The notes: generated from the letters alone by a model not told the origin. 64,000 bases of DNA from Rhizobium sp. L43 (GCF_002531725.1 NZ_NWSQ01000035.1:1-64000), one strand, 5' to 3'. Numbered from the stretch's first letter, positions 17,118 to 24,072 are shown. Program-made: numbers and translations.

Positions 17118-17204
17118 CAATATTTCCAAGTTCGAACTTACAGGTCTAGAAGCATGAGGGGCGCCGAGCTCGACGAAGACGGCGATGTTGATGAGGAAGC
17201 TTGA

Positions 17205-17489
17205 TTGAGTGATGATCGAAATCAGCTATGGATTGCTCTGTGCATCGTAGGCCCCTTTTGCGCCTACTACTGGTATTGGTTCATCAGGTCGATCGTCTTC
17301 TACAGTAGAAACGGCTTCAATTTCACCGAAGATTTCGGGCCAGAGGCCTACTGGGCCGATCGCGGAGGTGATGATGATCGCGTGTTGATGAAGCCAAAAG
17401 AGAAGTTCTTTATCGCCGGGCCTTCTTTCGTGGTAATAACCTCGGTTATGTTGATCTTAATAGTTTTAGGCTTGGCGGGAACTATTTAG
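17205..17489 (+). CDS. Small inner-membrane protein, two TM segments
   Basis: 94 residues from a TTG start at 17205 with GATGAGGAAGC upstream. TM1 is at about 8-30 (LWIALCIVGPFCAYYWYWFIR) and TM2 at about 70-92 (AGPSFVVITSVMLILIVLGLAG). The acidic, aromatic loop between them is about 40 residues. The last 8 bases overlap the 3' end of the convergent ligase gene. No family is recognised. Confidence 0.5.
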   Translation: MSDDRNQLWIALCIVGPFCAYYWYWFIRSIVFYSRNGFNFTEDFGPEAYWADRGGDDDRVLMKPKEKFFIAGPSFVVITSVMLILIVLGLAGTI

Positions 17490-18543
17490 CGTTGCCGTTT
17501 AAGTCAAAAACGGCCGCGTTATCCTGCACCTCGCGCAGCCCTTTGTAGGATGCATGTCGCAGTTTTCCGTCATGCGTCCAGGCGCGGTATTCGATCTCGG
17601 CAACCAGCTCCGGACGAATGAAGACCGCATTTCGCTTCCTTCCTGTTTCGACGGCCGGCTTGTCGATGACCAGCTTGTCCATCTGCCGCCGGAGCTCGGT
17701 GGCGGAACGTTCGTTAAAGCCGGTCCCTACTCCCCCCACATAGACGAGTTCATCGCCCTTGCGCGCGGCGAGCAGAAGCCGCCCTATTCCGCCGAACGAT
17801 CCGGTCGACTTCTCATAGCCGACGATGATGAAGCCGTCGCTCTGGATGCACTTGATCTTCAGCCAGTCGCCAAGCCGACCGCTGCGATAGGTGCTGTTCC
17901 GGTGTTTGGCGATGATCCCTTCAAGGTCATGCTCGCAGGCAATGCGTAGCAGCGTGTCTCCATCCGCTTCGACCTCCTCGGATAATCGGATGGCCTCTTC
18001 TCCGCCGGCTGGCACCAGCCCCTCAAGGAGATGGCGCCGAGCGGTGAGCTCGGTTCCGGTGAGGTCATGGCCGTCGAAATAGAGGAGATCGAACACCAAC
18101 AATACGGCTTCCCGAGACGTCCGCTTTCCGCCGCGTCCGCCCAGCGACTGCTGGAGCCGACCGAAATCCGAACGGCCGTGCTCATCGAACACGACGGCTT
18201 CACCGTCGAGGATCGCCGTCGAGACTGGAAGGCGTTTCGCTTCGGCCGCGATTGCAGGAAAGCGATCCGTCCAGTCATGGCCGCCGCGCGTCAGGATGCG
18301 AACTCCCGACGGCTCGATGTGGACGGCCAGGCGATAGCCATCCCACTTGATCTCAAAAACCCAATCGTCGCCCTTCGGAGGTTTGGCTTTGAGCAGCGCC
18401 AGGCAGGGCTCGACGCGCGCCGGCATCGGGTCTAGGGGAAGATTAGGCTGGGCGGGATCTCGGCGCCGTCGCGGCCGGCTGCGGAGCGGCGTGCCGGCTT
18501 CACCGAGGAGCGGCTGCGAAGGTTTGCGAGGCGGCTTTGTCAT
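17482..18543 (-). CDS. ligD-like: ATP-dependent DNA ligase (LigD-type ligase domain only)
   Basis: 353 residues. A basic N-terminal tail (1-40) precedes the adenylation domain with motif I EIKWDGYR, nucleophile Lys66. Later motifs follow: ILDGEAVVFD (motif III region), LLVFDLLYFDG, EGIIAKHRNSTYRSGRLGDWLKIKC (motifs IV-V). The OB-fold part has FIIVGYEKSTGSFGGIGRLLLAAR and ends VAEIEYRAWTHDGKLRHASYKGLRE. The nuclease and primase domains of full LigD are absent. No Ku gene is in the window. In Rhizobium several such stand-alone ligases accompany LigD/Ku on replicons; here it is island cargo. It could seal breaks during element excision or replication, or serve NHEJ with a chromosomal Ku. Confidence 0.92.
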   Translation of the reverse strand: MTKPPRKPSQPLLGEAGTPLRSRPRRRRDPAQPNLPLDPMPARVEPCLALLKAKPPKGDDWVFEIKWDGYRLAVHIEPSGVRILTRGGHDWTDRFPAIAAEAKRLPVSTAILDGEAVVFDEHGRSDFGRLQQSLGGRGGKRTSREAVLLVFDLLYFDGHDLTGTELTARRHLLEGLVPAGGEEAIRLSEEVEADGDTLLRIACEHDLEGIIAKHRNSTYRSGRLGDWLKIKCIQSDGFIIVGYEKSTGSFGGIGRLLLAARKGDELVYVGGVGTGFNERSATELRRQMDKLVIDKPAVETGRKRNAVFIRPELVAEIEYRAWTHDGKLRHASYKGLREVQDNAAVFDLNGNAK

Positions 18544-19010
18544 GCCCCAAGTTCATCAGCAATATCTTAAAAAGCAATTTGCCAAAATTCATTATCCGCG
18601 GCGGGAACTTTTGTAACAGCGGCGGGTTTTGCGCGAGGATGCGCTTCGGTCCCGTCTCCAGCAGCTATGGCGCATCTACCTTTCCGTCAAATTAGCCCCG
18701 CCAACCAGCGGGGCTTTTTTGATCGCCGCCAGCTGTGATCTGGGAACCTCTTCAGGCGGTTACGGGTTTTGACGACGGGCCGCACGGCTTAGTATCTTGT
18801 ACTGCTGCGCCAGCACCCCCTGTTCGCAGCGTCCGTGCGGTCCACCACCAGACCCGGTCTCCTTCTAATGTCCGATAGCGTACGGGAACCGGGCGCGGCG
18901 CCCAGCGTTAAAGTATCGGGACCGCGCGCGAGAGTCCTGCACGCCCTTGCAAACCTCTCACCATTGCCCAACCGCACGCGCGGTCTCAACTTTTTTCCTC
19001 TTTCGCAATT
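18544..19010. other. Gene-poor gap with terminators, possible small RNA region
   Basis: Upstream of the ligase start. Open frames here (for example 18835-19083) have no ribosome site or protein-like pattern. A plus-strand terminator at 18695-18722 has no coding gene in front of it, which leaves room for a short non-coding transcript from about 18600, but I see no clear promoter. Confidence 0.35.
18695..18722 (+). terminator. Intrinsic terminator
   Basis: The perfect 8-bp stem AGCCCCGC / GCGGGGCT with a 6-nt loop is followed by six T residues. The only plus-strand sequence before it within 1 kb is the region upstream of the minus-strand ligase, so the terminated transcript is unknown. Confidence 0.8.
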
Positions 19011-19036
19011 GCCCCGTTTCGGCGGGGCTATTTTTT
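19011..19036 (+). terminator. Intrinsic terminator
   Basis: The stem GCCCCG / CGGGGC with loop TTTCGG is followed by TATTTTTT. It ends 20 bp before the -35 of the LexA-regulated promoter, so it insulates that promoter from upstream transcription. Confidence 0.78.
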
Positions 19037-19056
19037 GTCGCGCTAAAAATTCATTA

Positions 19057-19090
19057 TTGACTCGGCCGGTACCGAGAACATAATCAGAAC
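19057..19090 (+). promoter_or_regulatory. Promoter with overlapping LexA (SOS) box
   Basis: TTGACT at 19057-19062 and CATAAT at 19079-19084 make a good -35/-10 pair with a 16-bp spacer. GAAC-ATAATCA-GAAC at 19076-19090 is an exact alphaproteobacterial LexA site (GAAC-N7-GAAC) covering the -10. A GGTACC-centred dyad lies in the spacer. LexA bound here would block the promoter until DNA damage. The downstream genes run from 19156. Confidence 0.8.
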
Positions 19091-19155
19091 ATCGCTCGGG
19101 CGGAGCATTCACAAAATCATGCGGCAAGCAACCTCTATCGAGGAAAGGATGACGC

Positions 19156-19428
19156 ATGGCCGAAACGATCGGCGAGGCAATGGATGCAGGATGGGATATC
19201 AGCGCCAGGTGCGCCTGGGGAAGGCGCGATGGACTGAAGAGTGTCCGCCAATGCCCCTGGAAACATACGCTCGATATCGTCACGCTGGTGGCGACGAGAG
19301 GTCGGGATTTTCCGCTGGCGATGTTGTCGCAGCGCATGCGCTGTCCGGTCTGCGGCAGTCGCAGGGTGGCGATTGCCTACCTGCCCAAAGCCGAGCCGCC
19401 GCGCTTGATGACGATGGGGAGAAATTGA
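19156..19428 (+). CDS. LexA-regulated small protein with zinc-ribbon half (CPVCGSR)
   Basis: 90 residues, ATG at 19156 behind GAGGAAAGGATGACGC. The first 40 residues (GEAMDAGWDISARCAWGRRDGLKSVRQCPW) read like small SOS-linked Rhizobiales proteins: they carry an amphipathic part with two Cys, then LDIVTLVATRGRDFPLAMLSQRMRCPVCGSRRVAIAY with a Cys-x-x-Cys knuckle. It is the first gene after the LexA box and so is expected to be damage-inducible. Nucleic-acid or metal binding is plausible; no specific activity can be given. Confidence 0.72.
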   Translation: MAETIGEAMDAGWDISARCAWGRRDGLKSVRQCPWKHTLDIVTLVATRGRDFPLAMLSQRMRCPVCGSRRVAIAYLPKAEPPRLMTMGRN

Positions 19429-19430
19429 CG

Positions 19431-19670
19431 ATGCCCCGTTTCCAATCGATAAGGGACTGGTCGCCGGGATACATACACGCCACGCCAAGTCATCTCGACA
19501 TCATGGCCGAGTGCGTCGCGTGTGGCGAAACCCGGCCGTTCTCGAAAGCCTCGCTGCCGCACGGTCTACAACATGCTGAGGTGCGCGATGTCGAGAAGCG
19601 GCTGAAATGCGCATCATGCGGCGCAAAGGCGGGAAAGCTGCTGTTCGGAAATTATTTGGAGGAAGACTGA
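19431..19670 (+). CDS. Small zinc-ribbon-like protein
   Basis: 79 residues; the ATG at 19431 is 3 bp after the previous stop, with GGGGAGA before it. Two CxxC knuckles, ECVACGE (about 27-33) and KCASCGA (about 61-67), frame a short helical segment (FSKASLPHGLQHAEVRDVEKRLK), typical of a zinc ribbon. It is co-transcribed with the LexA-regulated gene before it. A longer out-of-register frame from 19119 is read-through of the earlier gene's region. Confidence 0.7.
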   Translation: MPRFQSIRDWSPGYIHATPSHLDIMAECVACGETRPFSKASLPHGLQHAEVRDVEKRLKCASCGAKAGKLLFGNYLEED

Positions 19671-19747
19671 TGCGCTGGCGGCCGACAGGGATGGACGACA
19701 CTGCGCCTTGCCAGAATGAGGGGAAGATTCCGCATCATGAGTATTGA
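19670..19747 (+). CDS. Very short coupled ORF, uncertain
   Basis: A 25-codon frame begins at an ATG overlapping the stop of the previous gene (ATGA), behind TTGGAGGAAG. The overlap and the good ribosome site are the only support; the peptide (MRWRPTGMDDTAPCQNEG...) matches nothing I know. Confidence 0.3.
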   Translation: MRWRPTGMDDTAPCQNEGKIPHHEY

Positions 19748-19925
19748 AGGGCACTCGACGGCGCCAGGGGCGAACGTCATCGCCGAGCACTATTGCTGCG
19801 TCGCTGGCTGCGCGAGGTGGGGAAGCCTCGGCTTTTCCCAATCGAAGACGGTCGAAACGATCTGGTGGTGCGCCGAGCATTATCCCTATTGGGGGGAGCT
19901 CAAGAGCCGGAGCAATTCCAAATGA
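19737..19925 (+). CDS. Small cysteine/histidine-containing protein
   Basis: 62 residues from the ATG at 19737, after AGGGGAAGATTC. It contains EHYCCVAGCARWGSLGFSQ and WWCAEHYPYW, a Cys/His-rich pattern (C-C-x3-C and C-x2-H) that could bind zinc. This type of short protein (xxxCxxxGCxxWGSxGF...WWCxEHxP) recurs in Rhizobiales phage-like regions. It overlaps the nuclease gene by 4 bp (ATGA), so the LexA-regulated cluster is translated as one unit. Confidence 0.65.
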   Translation: MSIEGHSTAPGANVIAEHYCCVAGCARWGSLGFSQSKTVETIWWCAEHYPYWGELKSRSNSK

Positions 19926-20296
19926 TAGCTGGATTGATCATCTGCGCATCGCTGACGGTCGTCGACGGCGACACCGTGAAATGCGATGGGCAGAACATGC
20001 GACTGCTTGGGGAGGGCGTGCCGTTCGTCTCCGGCATCGATACTCCGGAGATCGGATCGCACGCGAAGTGCTTGAAGGAACGAAGACTGGCGTTGATCGC
20101 CAAGGGCCGGCTACGTGAGCTACTGGCTGAGAAGGGCTTGCGGGTGATGTTCAGCGGCGCGGTGGACAAGACACAAACGCACCGGCCGCTCGTCAACATT
20201 TATCGCACCAACGGGGAAGAGATTGGGAAGAAGCTGCTGCTGGAAGGCTTCGCTCGCAGCTGGAGCCCTATGCAGCGCAACGATTGGTGTGGCTGA
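19922..20296 (+). CDS. SNase-like thermonuclease
   Basis: 124 residues; its ATG overlaps the previous stop. It carries the staphylococcal-nuclease OB-fold motifs VVDGDTVKC (calcium ligand Asp), MRLLG (Arg) and GIDTPEI (Glu), and a later HRPLVNIY holding the second Arg. Compared with standard members there is an extra EGVPFVSG between the Arg and IDTPE. No clear signal peptide is present, although residues 1-10 (MIAGLIICAS) are hydrophobic. As the last member of the LexA-box cluster, a nuclease made after DNA damage would fit element induction or nucleotide scavenging. Confidence 0.82.
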   Translation: MIAGLIICASLTVVDGDTVKCDGQNMRLLGEGVPFVSGIDTPEIGSHAKCLKERRLALIAKGRLRELLAEKGLRVMFSGAVDKTQTHRPLVNIYRTNGEEIGKKLLLEGFARSWSPMQRNDWCG

Positions 20297-20323
20297 TTGT
20301 CAGAGCGAGAGTGGTCGCAGTGA

Positions 20324-20558
20324 CGCGATGATGGCGTTCGGGTCGTCTCCTTCGGCCGCGCGCTGAAGATCGATCCGGAAAACCGTGAGGCGACGCTTTC
20401 GCCGCGAGCTGGATGTCGGCGCCGCGAGGCTTCAAGCCGCTCTTGTCGGCTATCTGCTCCGCCTTGCCGCCGGCACTGACGACGTGGCGCTGAAGGCGAT
20501 CGTCTTCATACTGAGGGCTCGGTTCGGATGGTCGCCGTACCTGCCGCCGCCTCGCTGA
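20324..20558 (+). pseudogene. Frameshifted, truncated paralogue of the 15222 HTH gene
   Basis: Translation gives DDGVRVVSFGRALKIDP, then after removing one base (extra G near 20372) KTVRRRFRRELDVGAARLQAALVGYLLRLAAG and VALKAIVFILRARFGWSP. These align block by block with residues 47-115 of the protein at 15222-15584. A stop precedes the homologous part in frame, so the N-terminus is lost as well. This is a dead duplicate inside the same island. Confidence 0.8.
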
Positions 20559-20658
20559 TAAAGCGCGTCCAGTTCGATCCAGGCCGGTCCGAAGAGGAAT
20601 TGACGACTCACCTCATCAGGTAGTGAGATGGCTTGACTGAGCGGGATGGGGGCGAGCA

Positions 20659-21363
20659 ATGAACGAAGCACAGCGATACGTTACCGTAGGCAGGCTGATC
20701 GAAGAACAGCCCGATGATGCTGATGAACACGCCGTTCTAAGGTGGGTTGGACGGGCAACGGCAATTGCCAAGGAGATCGATTTCGTAAGCGCCGCAGAGC
20801 TGGCCGCCATCAGTTCGAGCAGCCATATATCTGGCATGACGAACACTGTTCGGAAGGCCAACGCCGTCCTCTACCGATTGCTTGGGCAGGCTGAGATGGC
20901 TGCACCAATGTCAGATCAAGGTGCGTTCATCGCAGCCGGCAGCGCGTTGGATGCTATGAGCGCAATTGGCCGTGTTCTGGTCCAGGCAACGCAACGATTG
21001 AGAATTGTTGATCCATATATGGATTCGAAGGCACTGACTGACTTCGCCATCCTTGCGAATGAGGGAATCGAGATAGAATTGTTGACGGACGAGAAGTCCG
21101 TAAAGCCCACGTTCGAACCAGCTCTGGTACGGTTCCGGCAACAGTACGGTTCCACACGCCCCGCCCATGCCCGGTTGGCGGCACCAAAATCACTGCATGA
21201 TCGGCTCATCGTAGTCGATGAAAAGACCGTCTATACGGTTACCCAGTCTCTGAATGCTCTGGCAGACCGATCGCCCGCCTCGATAGTTCGGGTGGACGGA
21301 GAATCTGCTCGGCTCAAGATTGATGCATACGATCAGTTCTGGGCGTCTGCCAGACCGGTTTGA
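20659..21363 (+). CDS. PLD-like protein with single altered HxK motif
   Basis: 234 residues. The N-terminal half (1-105) is helical and unrecognised. The C-terminal half resembles one phospholipase-D-type repeat: RLRIVDPYMDSKAL (about 113-126), EGIEIELLTDE, ARLAAPKSLHDRLIVVDEKTVYTVTQSLNALADRSPASIV (about 173-212). The catalytic HxK is HDR here, so phosphodiesterase activity may be weak, altered or lost. Proteins of this shape occur in mobile elements, including as parts of defence loci. No partner gene is apparent; the next gene, DUF4236, lies 145 bp downstream. Confidence 0.65.
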   Translation: MNEAQRYVTVGRLIEEQPDDADEHAVLRWVGRATAIAKEIDFVSAAELAAISSSSHISGMTNTVRKANAVLYRLLGQAEMAAPMSDQGAFIAAGSALDAMSAIGRVLVQATQRLRIVDPYMDSKALTDFAILANEGIEIELLTDEKSVKPTFEPALVRFRQQYGSTRPAHARLAAPKSLHDRLIVVDEKTVYTVTQSLNALADRSPASIVRVDGESARLKIDAYDQFWASARPV

Positions 21364-21507
21364 CCGTGCTAGGGTGATCCTTGCCATCGGCGTTGACGAC
21401 ATACGTCTAATTCCATCCCGGCATTCACCGGCGATCCGTCAATTTGATAACTTGCGGTAGGCTCTGAGAGCGGCGACTATTCAGAGGGGTATTTACTGGG
21501 GGGCGGT

Positions 21508-21792
21508 ATGGCTATCAGGTTCAGGAAATCGTTCAAACTCGCGCCGGGTCTCCGGCTCAACATGGGCAAAAAGGGCGCCAGCCTTCGGGTTGGTCCAAAG
21601 GGTGCCGGCTACACCGTCGGGACGTCGGGGCAGCGCGTCAGCGCCAGCATCCCCGGAACCGGCGTTGGCTTCACCTCAAAGGTCGGCAAACGAAAATCTG
21701 ACAACCAGAACACCAACTCCAGCTTAGGTTCATGGGTTACCGGTTTGGTGGGCCTCTTCCTGATTTGCGTGTTCCTGAACTGGTTGTTCTGA
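21508..21792 (+). CDS. DUF4236 family protein with C-terminal TM segment
   Basis: 94 residues. The N-terminal 55 residues match the DUF4236 pattern very well: FRKSFKLAPGLRLNMGKKGASLRVGPKGAGYTVGTSGQRVSASIPGTGVGF. The C-terminus (about 72-92, SWVTGLVGLFLICVFLNWLF) is a TM helix, so the domain is probably held on the cytoplasmic side of the membrane. Function of the family is not established. Confidence 0.85.
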   Translation: MAIRFRKSFKLAPGLRLNMGKKGASLRVGPKGAGYTVGTSGQRVSASIPGTGVGFTSKVGKRKSDNQNTNSSLGSWVTGLVGLFLICVFLNWLF

Positions 21793-21829
21793 CAAGCTTG
21801 CAAACCTTGCACATGTGCATGATTTAGCG

Positions 21830-22194
21830 CCCACCTTCACACCGTGCGCTCCGGAGAAGCGATCAAGTCGCCAAGTTGGCAACTCGTTAACGGCTTTCCG
21901 GAGAGCGGCCTTCGTGGGCTCTTCGCCTGAAGCAAGTTTTTCATCAAGGGTCCGGCGGACAACGCCGGGGTCAGCGGCTTCGGCGTCTCGGATCAGGCGG
22001 GCGTCGTGGATTTCCTTGTGCGTGAGGCCGATATCTCCGGCGCTTGGCGCTTCCAAAGCGGAAGTGCTACGGCCTTGGTTGGAAGCGCGAACCTCGCCCC
22101 GCTCTTGAGCGGCGTCGTATTCGTCGGCCAGCATGCGCTTTGCCAGAGCCTCTATCTCAACGGAATCCGCTCTGGGCTCGATGCGCGGCGGCAA
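21830..22194 (-). pseudogene. Remnant of a Rhizobiales mobile-element (ParB-like context) protein
   Basis: The minus-strand frame carries EALAKRMLADEYDAAQERGEV, GLTHKEIHDARLIRDAEAADPG and TLDEKLASGEEPTKAALRKAV, a pattern known from larger Rhizobiales phage or plasmid proteins. It lacks the expected downstream domains. After about residue 110 the sequence turns non-conserved and runs into the opposite-strand DUF4236 gene. Only a TTG could start it. I read this as a truncated copy. Confidence 0.6.
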
Positions 22195-22330
22195 TTAATT
22201 CATCGTGCGCGCCGTTCTTCTCGATGCCGGCTTCGGCAAGAGTAGGAAGTGAGTTAGGCGGGGTTTTTCGTACCCGCGTAAAAGGTCTTCGGTAGCCGGG
22301 CGACTGTTTCCTTTTGCGCCTGCCGCATTT

Positions 22331-22680
22331 GACCGGGCCGCAGCTCTCGCCTCCTACCCCCGGCAAGCCGATGACAAGACGCTGGAAAATTATGCGACCC
22401 GGGTTCGGTCGCGCGCCATCAAGCGGGCGGGCGAGGTGCTGAACGAGTTCGAGCCGCAGAAGGGTGGAGATCGGAAATCCGAGGAATTCAAAAGACCGGC
22501 GCCGGCCCTTTGAACACCCGGAAGGACGCCGCCGAGGCCGCCGGCATGTCCGAGCGGCAGGCGAAAACCGCCATCCGAGTCGCCAACGTTCCTACCGAGG
22601 AATTTGAACGGCAGGTCGAAAGCGATGACCCGTCGACGGTTACCGAACTGGCGGAGCAAGGCATACCCCTTTTGTCGAGA
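22331..22680 (+). pseudogene. Second broken copy of the same mobile-element protein family
   Basis: In one frame it reads LENYATRVRSRAIKRAGEVLNEFEP to a stop at 22512. In the next frame it continues NTRKDAAEAAGMSERQAKTAIRVANVPTEEFERQVESDDPSTVTELAEQG. Together these form the C-terminal RRAGE..LS.RQ..TALRVA pattern of the family. A frameshift separates the two parts and the end is lost before 22735. It is opposite in orientation to the remnant at 21830-22194. Confidence 0.65.
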
Positions 22681-22734
22681 TGTTCGCCGGGCTCCAAGGC
22701 GGCTACGATCTTCGCGCGTGGGAGAGATGGAGGC

Positions 22735-23052
22735 ATGCGTCAGGGGTATCGCGTTCCGCAGAAGAGATCGGTGCTGCTCAGGGCGCCGGGTTTGGTCATC
22801 GGCGCTATCGCGTTCGGTGCAGCCGGCGGCTGGACCGCGAGCGACTTGATCGCTGCATGGAGCGCTCCTGGCGGCTCCGGACAATCGTGCCGGATCAAGG
22901 GCAACGTCTCCATCGACACCGGCGAGCGCATCTTCCACGTGCCGGGGCAGAAATACTACGCACAGACGAAAATCAGCCCCAAGTATGGAGAACGGTGGTT
23001 CTGCTCGGAATTTGAAGCCTGGGCGGCCGGCTGGCGGAAATCGAAATCGTGA
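22735..23052 (+). CDS. Membrane-anchored sunset-domain protein
   Basis: 105 residues from the ATG at 22735 (GGGAGAGATGGAGG before it). TM segment at about 14-38 (LLRAPGLVIGAIAFGAAGGWTASDL). The C-terminal domain CRIKGNVSIDTGERIFHVPGQKYYAQTKI...GERWFCSEFEAWAAGWRKS (about 52-103) is the so-called sunset domain, with two conserved Cys. This domain often follows SNase-like nucleases in proteobacteria, and an SNase-like gene lies 2.4 kb upstream in this island. A frame running in from 22510 is the tail of the broken gene, not an N-terminal extension. Confidence 0.78.
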   Translation: MRQGYRVPQKRSVLLRAPGLVIGAIAFGAAGGWTASDLIAAWSAPGGSGQSCRIKGNVSIDTGERIFHVPGQKYYAQTKISPKYGERWFCSEFEAWAAGWRKSKS

Positions 23053-23440
23053 GGCTTTGGCGTCGGACATGACGCCGAAAATGGACTTGACCGAAGATGA
23101 CCTCGGCAAGCTTGCCGAAGTTTCTGGGCACCGGCAAAGAGACGTCCCTACGCGCGATGTTCGGCACGGAGCATAATTCCCCCGGCTTGCCGACGAAACG
23201 CGCTGGCGGCCCCGTCGGAGGCAAGGCGGAGCATCAAGGCCGGCTGGACAGGTTCCAGAATTCACAGAGCAGATCGAGGTATTCGCGGCGGTCGCGGGCG
23301 GCTTTGAGATTGGCCCGCTCAGAAGCAGGGAAGAACGGATCTGAAAGAGATTAATCACTGAAGTAGAGATTAGTCTCAGTAGCTTTTGACATTAGTGCAA
23401 TTTTGAGTTTCACTCAGTTTGGGTTCTGAGCGGGGCTTCA
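23053..23440 (+). other. Gap with decayed coding-like sequence
   Basis: Short frames around 23068-23170 (MTPKMDLTEDDLGKLAEV...) and 23097-23354 have protein-like composition but are broken and lack ribosome sites. They may be remnants of a small phage-type gene. No intact gene seen. Confidence 0.3.
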
Positions 23441-23764
23441 ATGAACAAGCTGCTTATCTGCTGCGGGGCGGCAGCTCTTTTGTCGGGCTGCGCCGACTAC
23501 TTAAATCATCGCGACACCATCACGTTCGGGGCGGGGAGTGCTATGGAGGCGAATAAGGCGATCCACATTGCCCAGCCGTTCAATCCGCAATCTCAGAACA
23601 CCCGAATCTATGCCGACGGCCGGCGCGTGGGCAGGGTCATGACGGAATATAATGGCGGCCCGATTCAGAGCGGCCAGCAGCCATATTCCGGAAACTGCCC
23701 ATCTGAAGAAGATATCGCTGCCGACGGGTCGAGATGCGGCGGCAGAGCCGCATCGGTGCAATGA
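23441..23764 (+). CDS. Small lipoprotein, hypothetical
   Basis: 107 residues. Signal peptide MNKLLICCGAAALLSGC with lipobox LSGC (Cys17). The mature part has HRDTITFGAGSAMEANKAIHIAQPFNPQSQNTRIYADGRRVGRVMTEYNGG, a sequence type seen in Rhizobiales small lipoproteins near pilus or mobile-element genes. Two more Cys near the C-terminus may pair. It is the last island gene before attR. Confidence 0.72.
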   Translation: MNKLLICCGAAALLSGCADYLNHRDTITFGAGSAMEANKAIHIAQPFNPQSQNTRIYADGRRVGRVMTEYNGGPIQSGQQPYSGNCPSEEDIAADGSRCGGRAASVQ

Positions 23765-23784
23765 GTGTTCGGAAACCGGAAGCC

Positions 23785-23807
23785 AATTTTCCCCCAGATT
23801 TTCCCCC
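23785..23807. repeat. Subterminal C-rich motif, candidate integrase arm site (right)
   Basis: AATTTTCCCCCAG followed by ATTTTCCCCC, nearly identical and in the same orientation as 6940-6961. It lies 69 bp inside attR. See the left copy for the interpretation. Confidence 0.5.
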
Positions 23808-23875
23808 AAGGGGTGAAATTACGGTAAGCCGCACTATGTCCGGCGCCGTATTTCTTTGTATTATCTGGAGGTTTT

Positions 23876-23951
23876 TGGTGCCGCTTGCAGGACTCGAACC
23901 TGCGACCCCATCATTACGAATGATGTGCTCTACCACCTGAGCTAAAGCGGC
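23876..23951 (-). tRNA. tRNA-Thr(CGT), contains attR (23876-23921)
   Basis: 76 nt including an encoded CCA. Acceptor arms GCCGCTT / AAGCGGC pair perfectly. The D arm has AGCTCAGGTGGTAGAGC, the anticodon loop TTCGTAA gives CGT (Thr), and the T loop has GGTTCGAGTCC. The 3' 46 nt equal the attL copy at 6764, so the element carries a replacement 3' end and the gene remains functional after integration. Confidence 0.96.
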
Positions 23952-24072
23952 ATTTCACGGCCGAAGCATGCGGCCCGCGATTTGCATGGCGCTGATACAG
24001 CCATTGTCCGAAGATTTCAAGCACCCTGTCATGGCTTTGGCAAAAAAGAGGGCAGCGGCGGGAAGGTGCGCC

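Larger units (their letters stand above)
6764..23921. mobile_element. 17.1-kb genomic island integrated in tRNA-Thr(CGT)
   Basis: Boundaries are the two 46-bp copies at 6764-6809 and 23876-23921. The intact tRNA is regenerated at the right end, and the integrase lies just inside the left end. Cargo in order: integrase, AlpA-like HTH, fused type IIB topoisomerase, DnaT-like replication protein and partner, a run of small genes, a ligase, a LexA-controlled small-gene cluster with an SNase-like nuclease, a PLD-like protein, DUF4236, broken genes, a sunset-domain protein and a lipoprotein. No phage structural, terminase, lysis or conjugation gene is recognisable. At least four frameshifted or truncated genes suggest an old, partly decayed insertion. 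Confidence 0.92.

Noticed and set aside
18789..19337. A 182-codon minus-strand gene
   Set aside because: It crosses two terminators and the LexA promoter and runs antisense into the 19156 gene.
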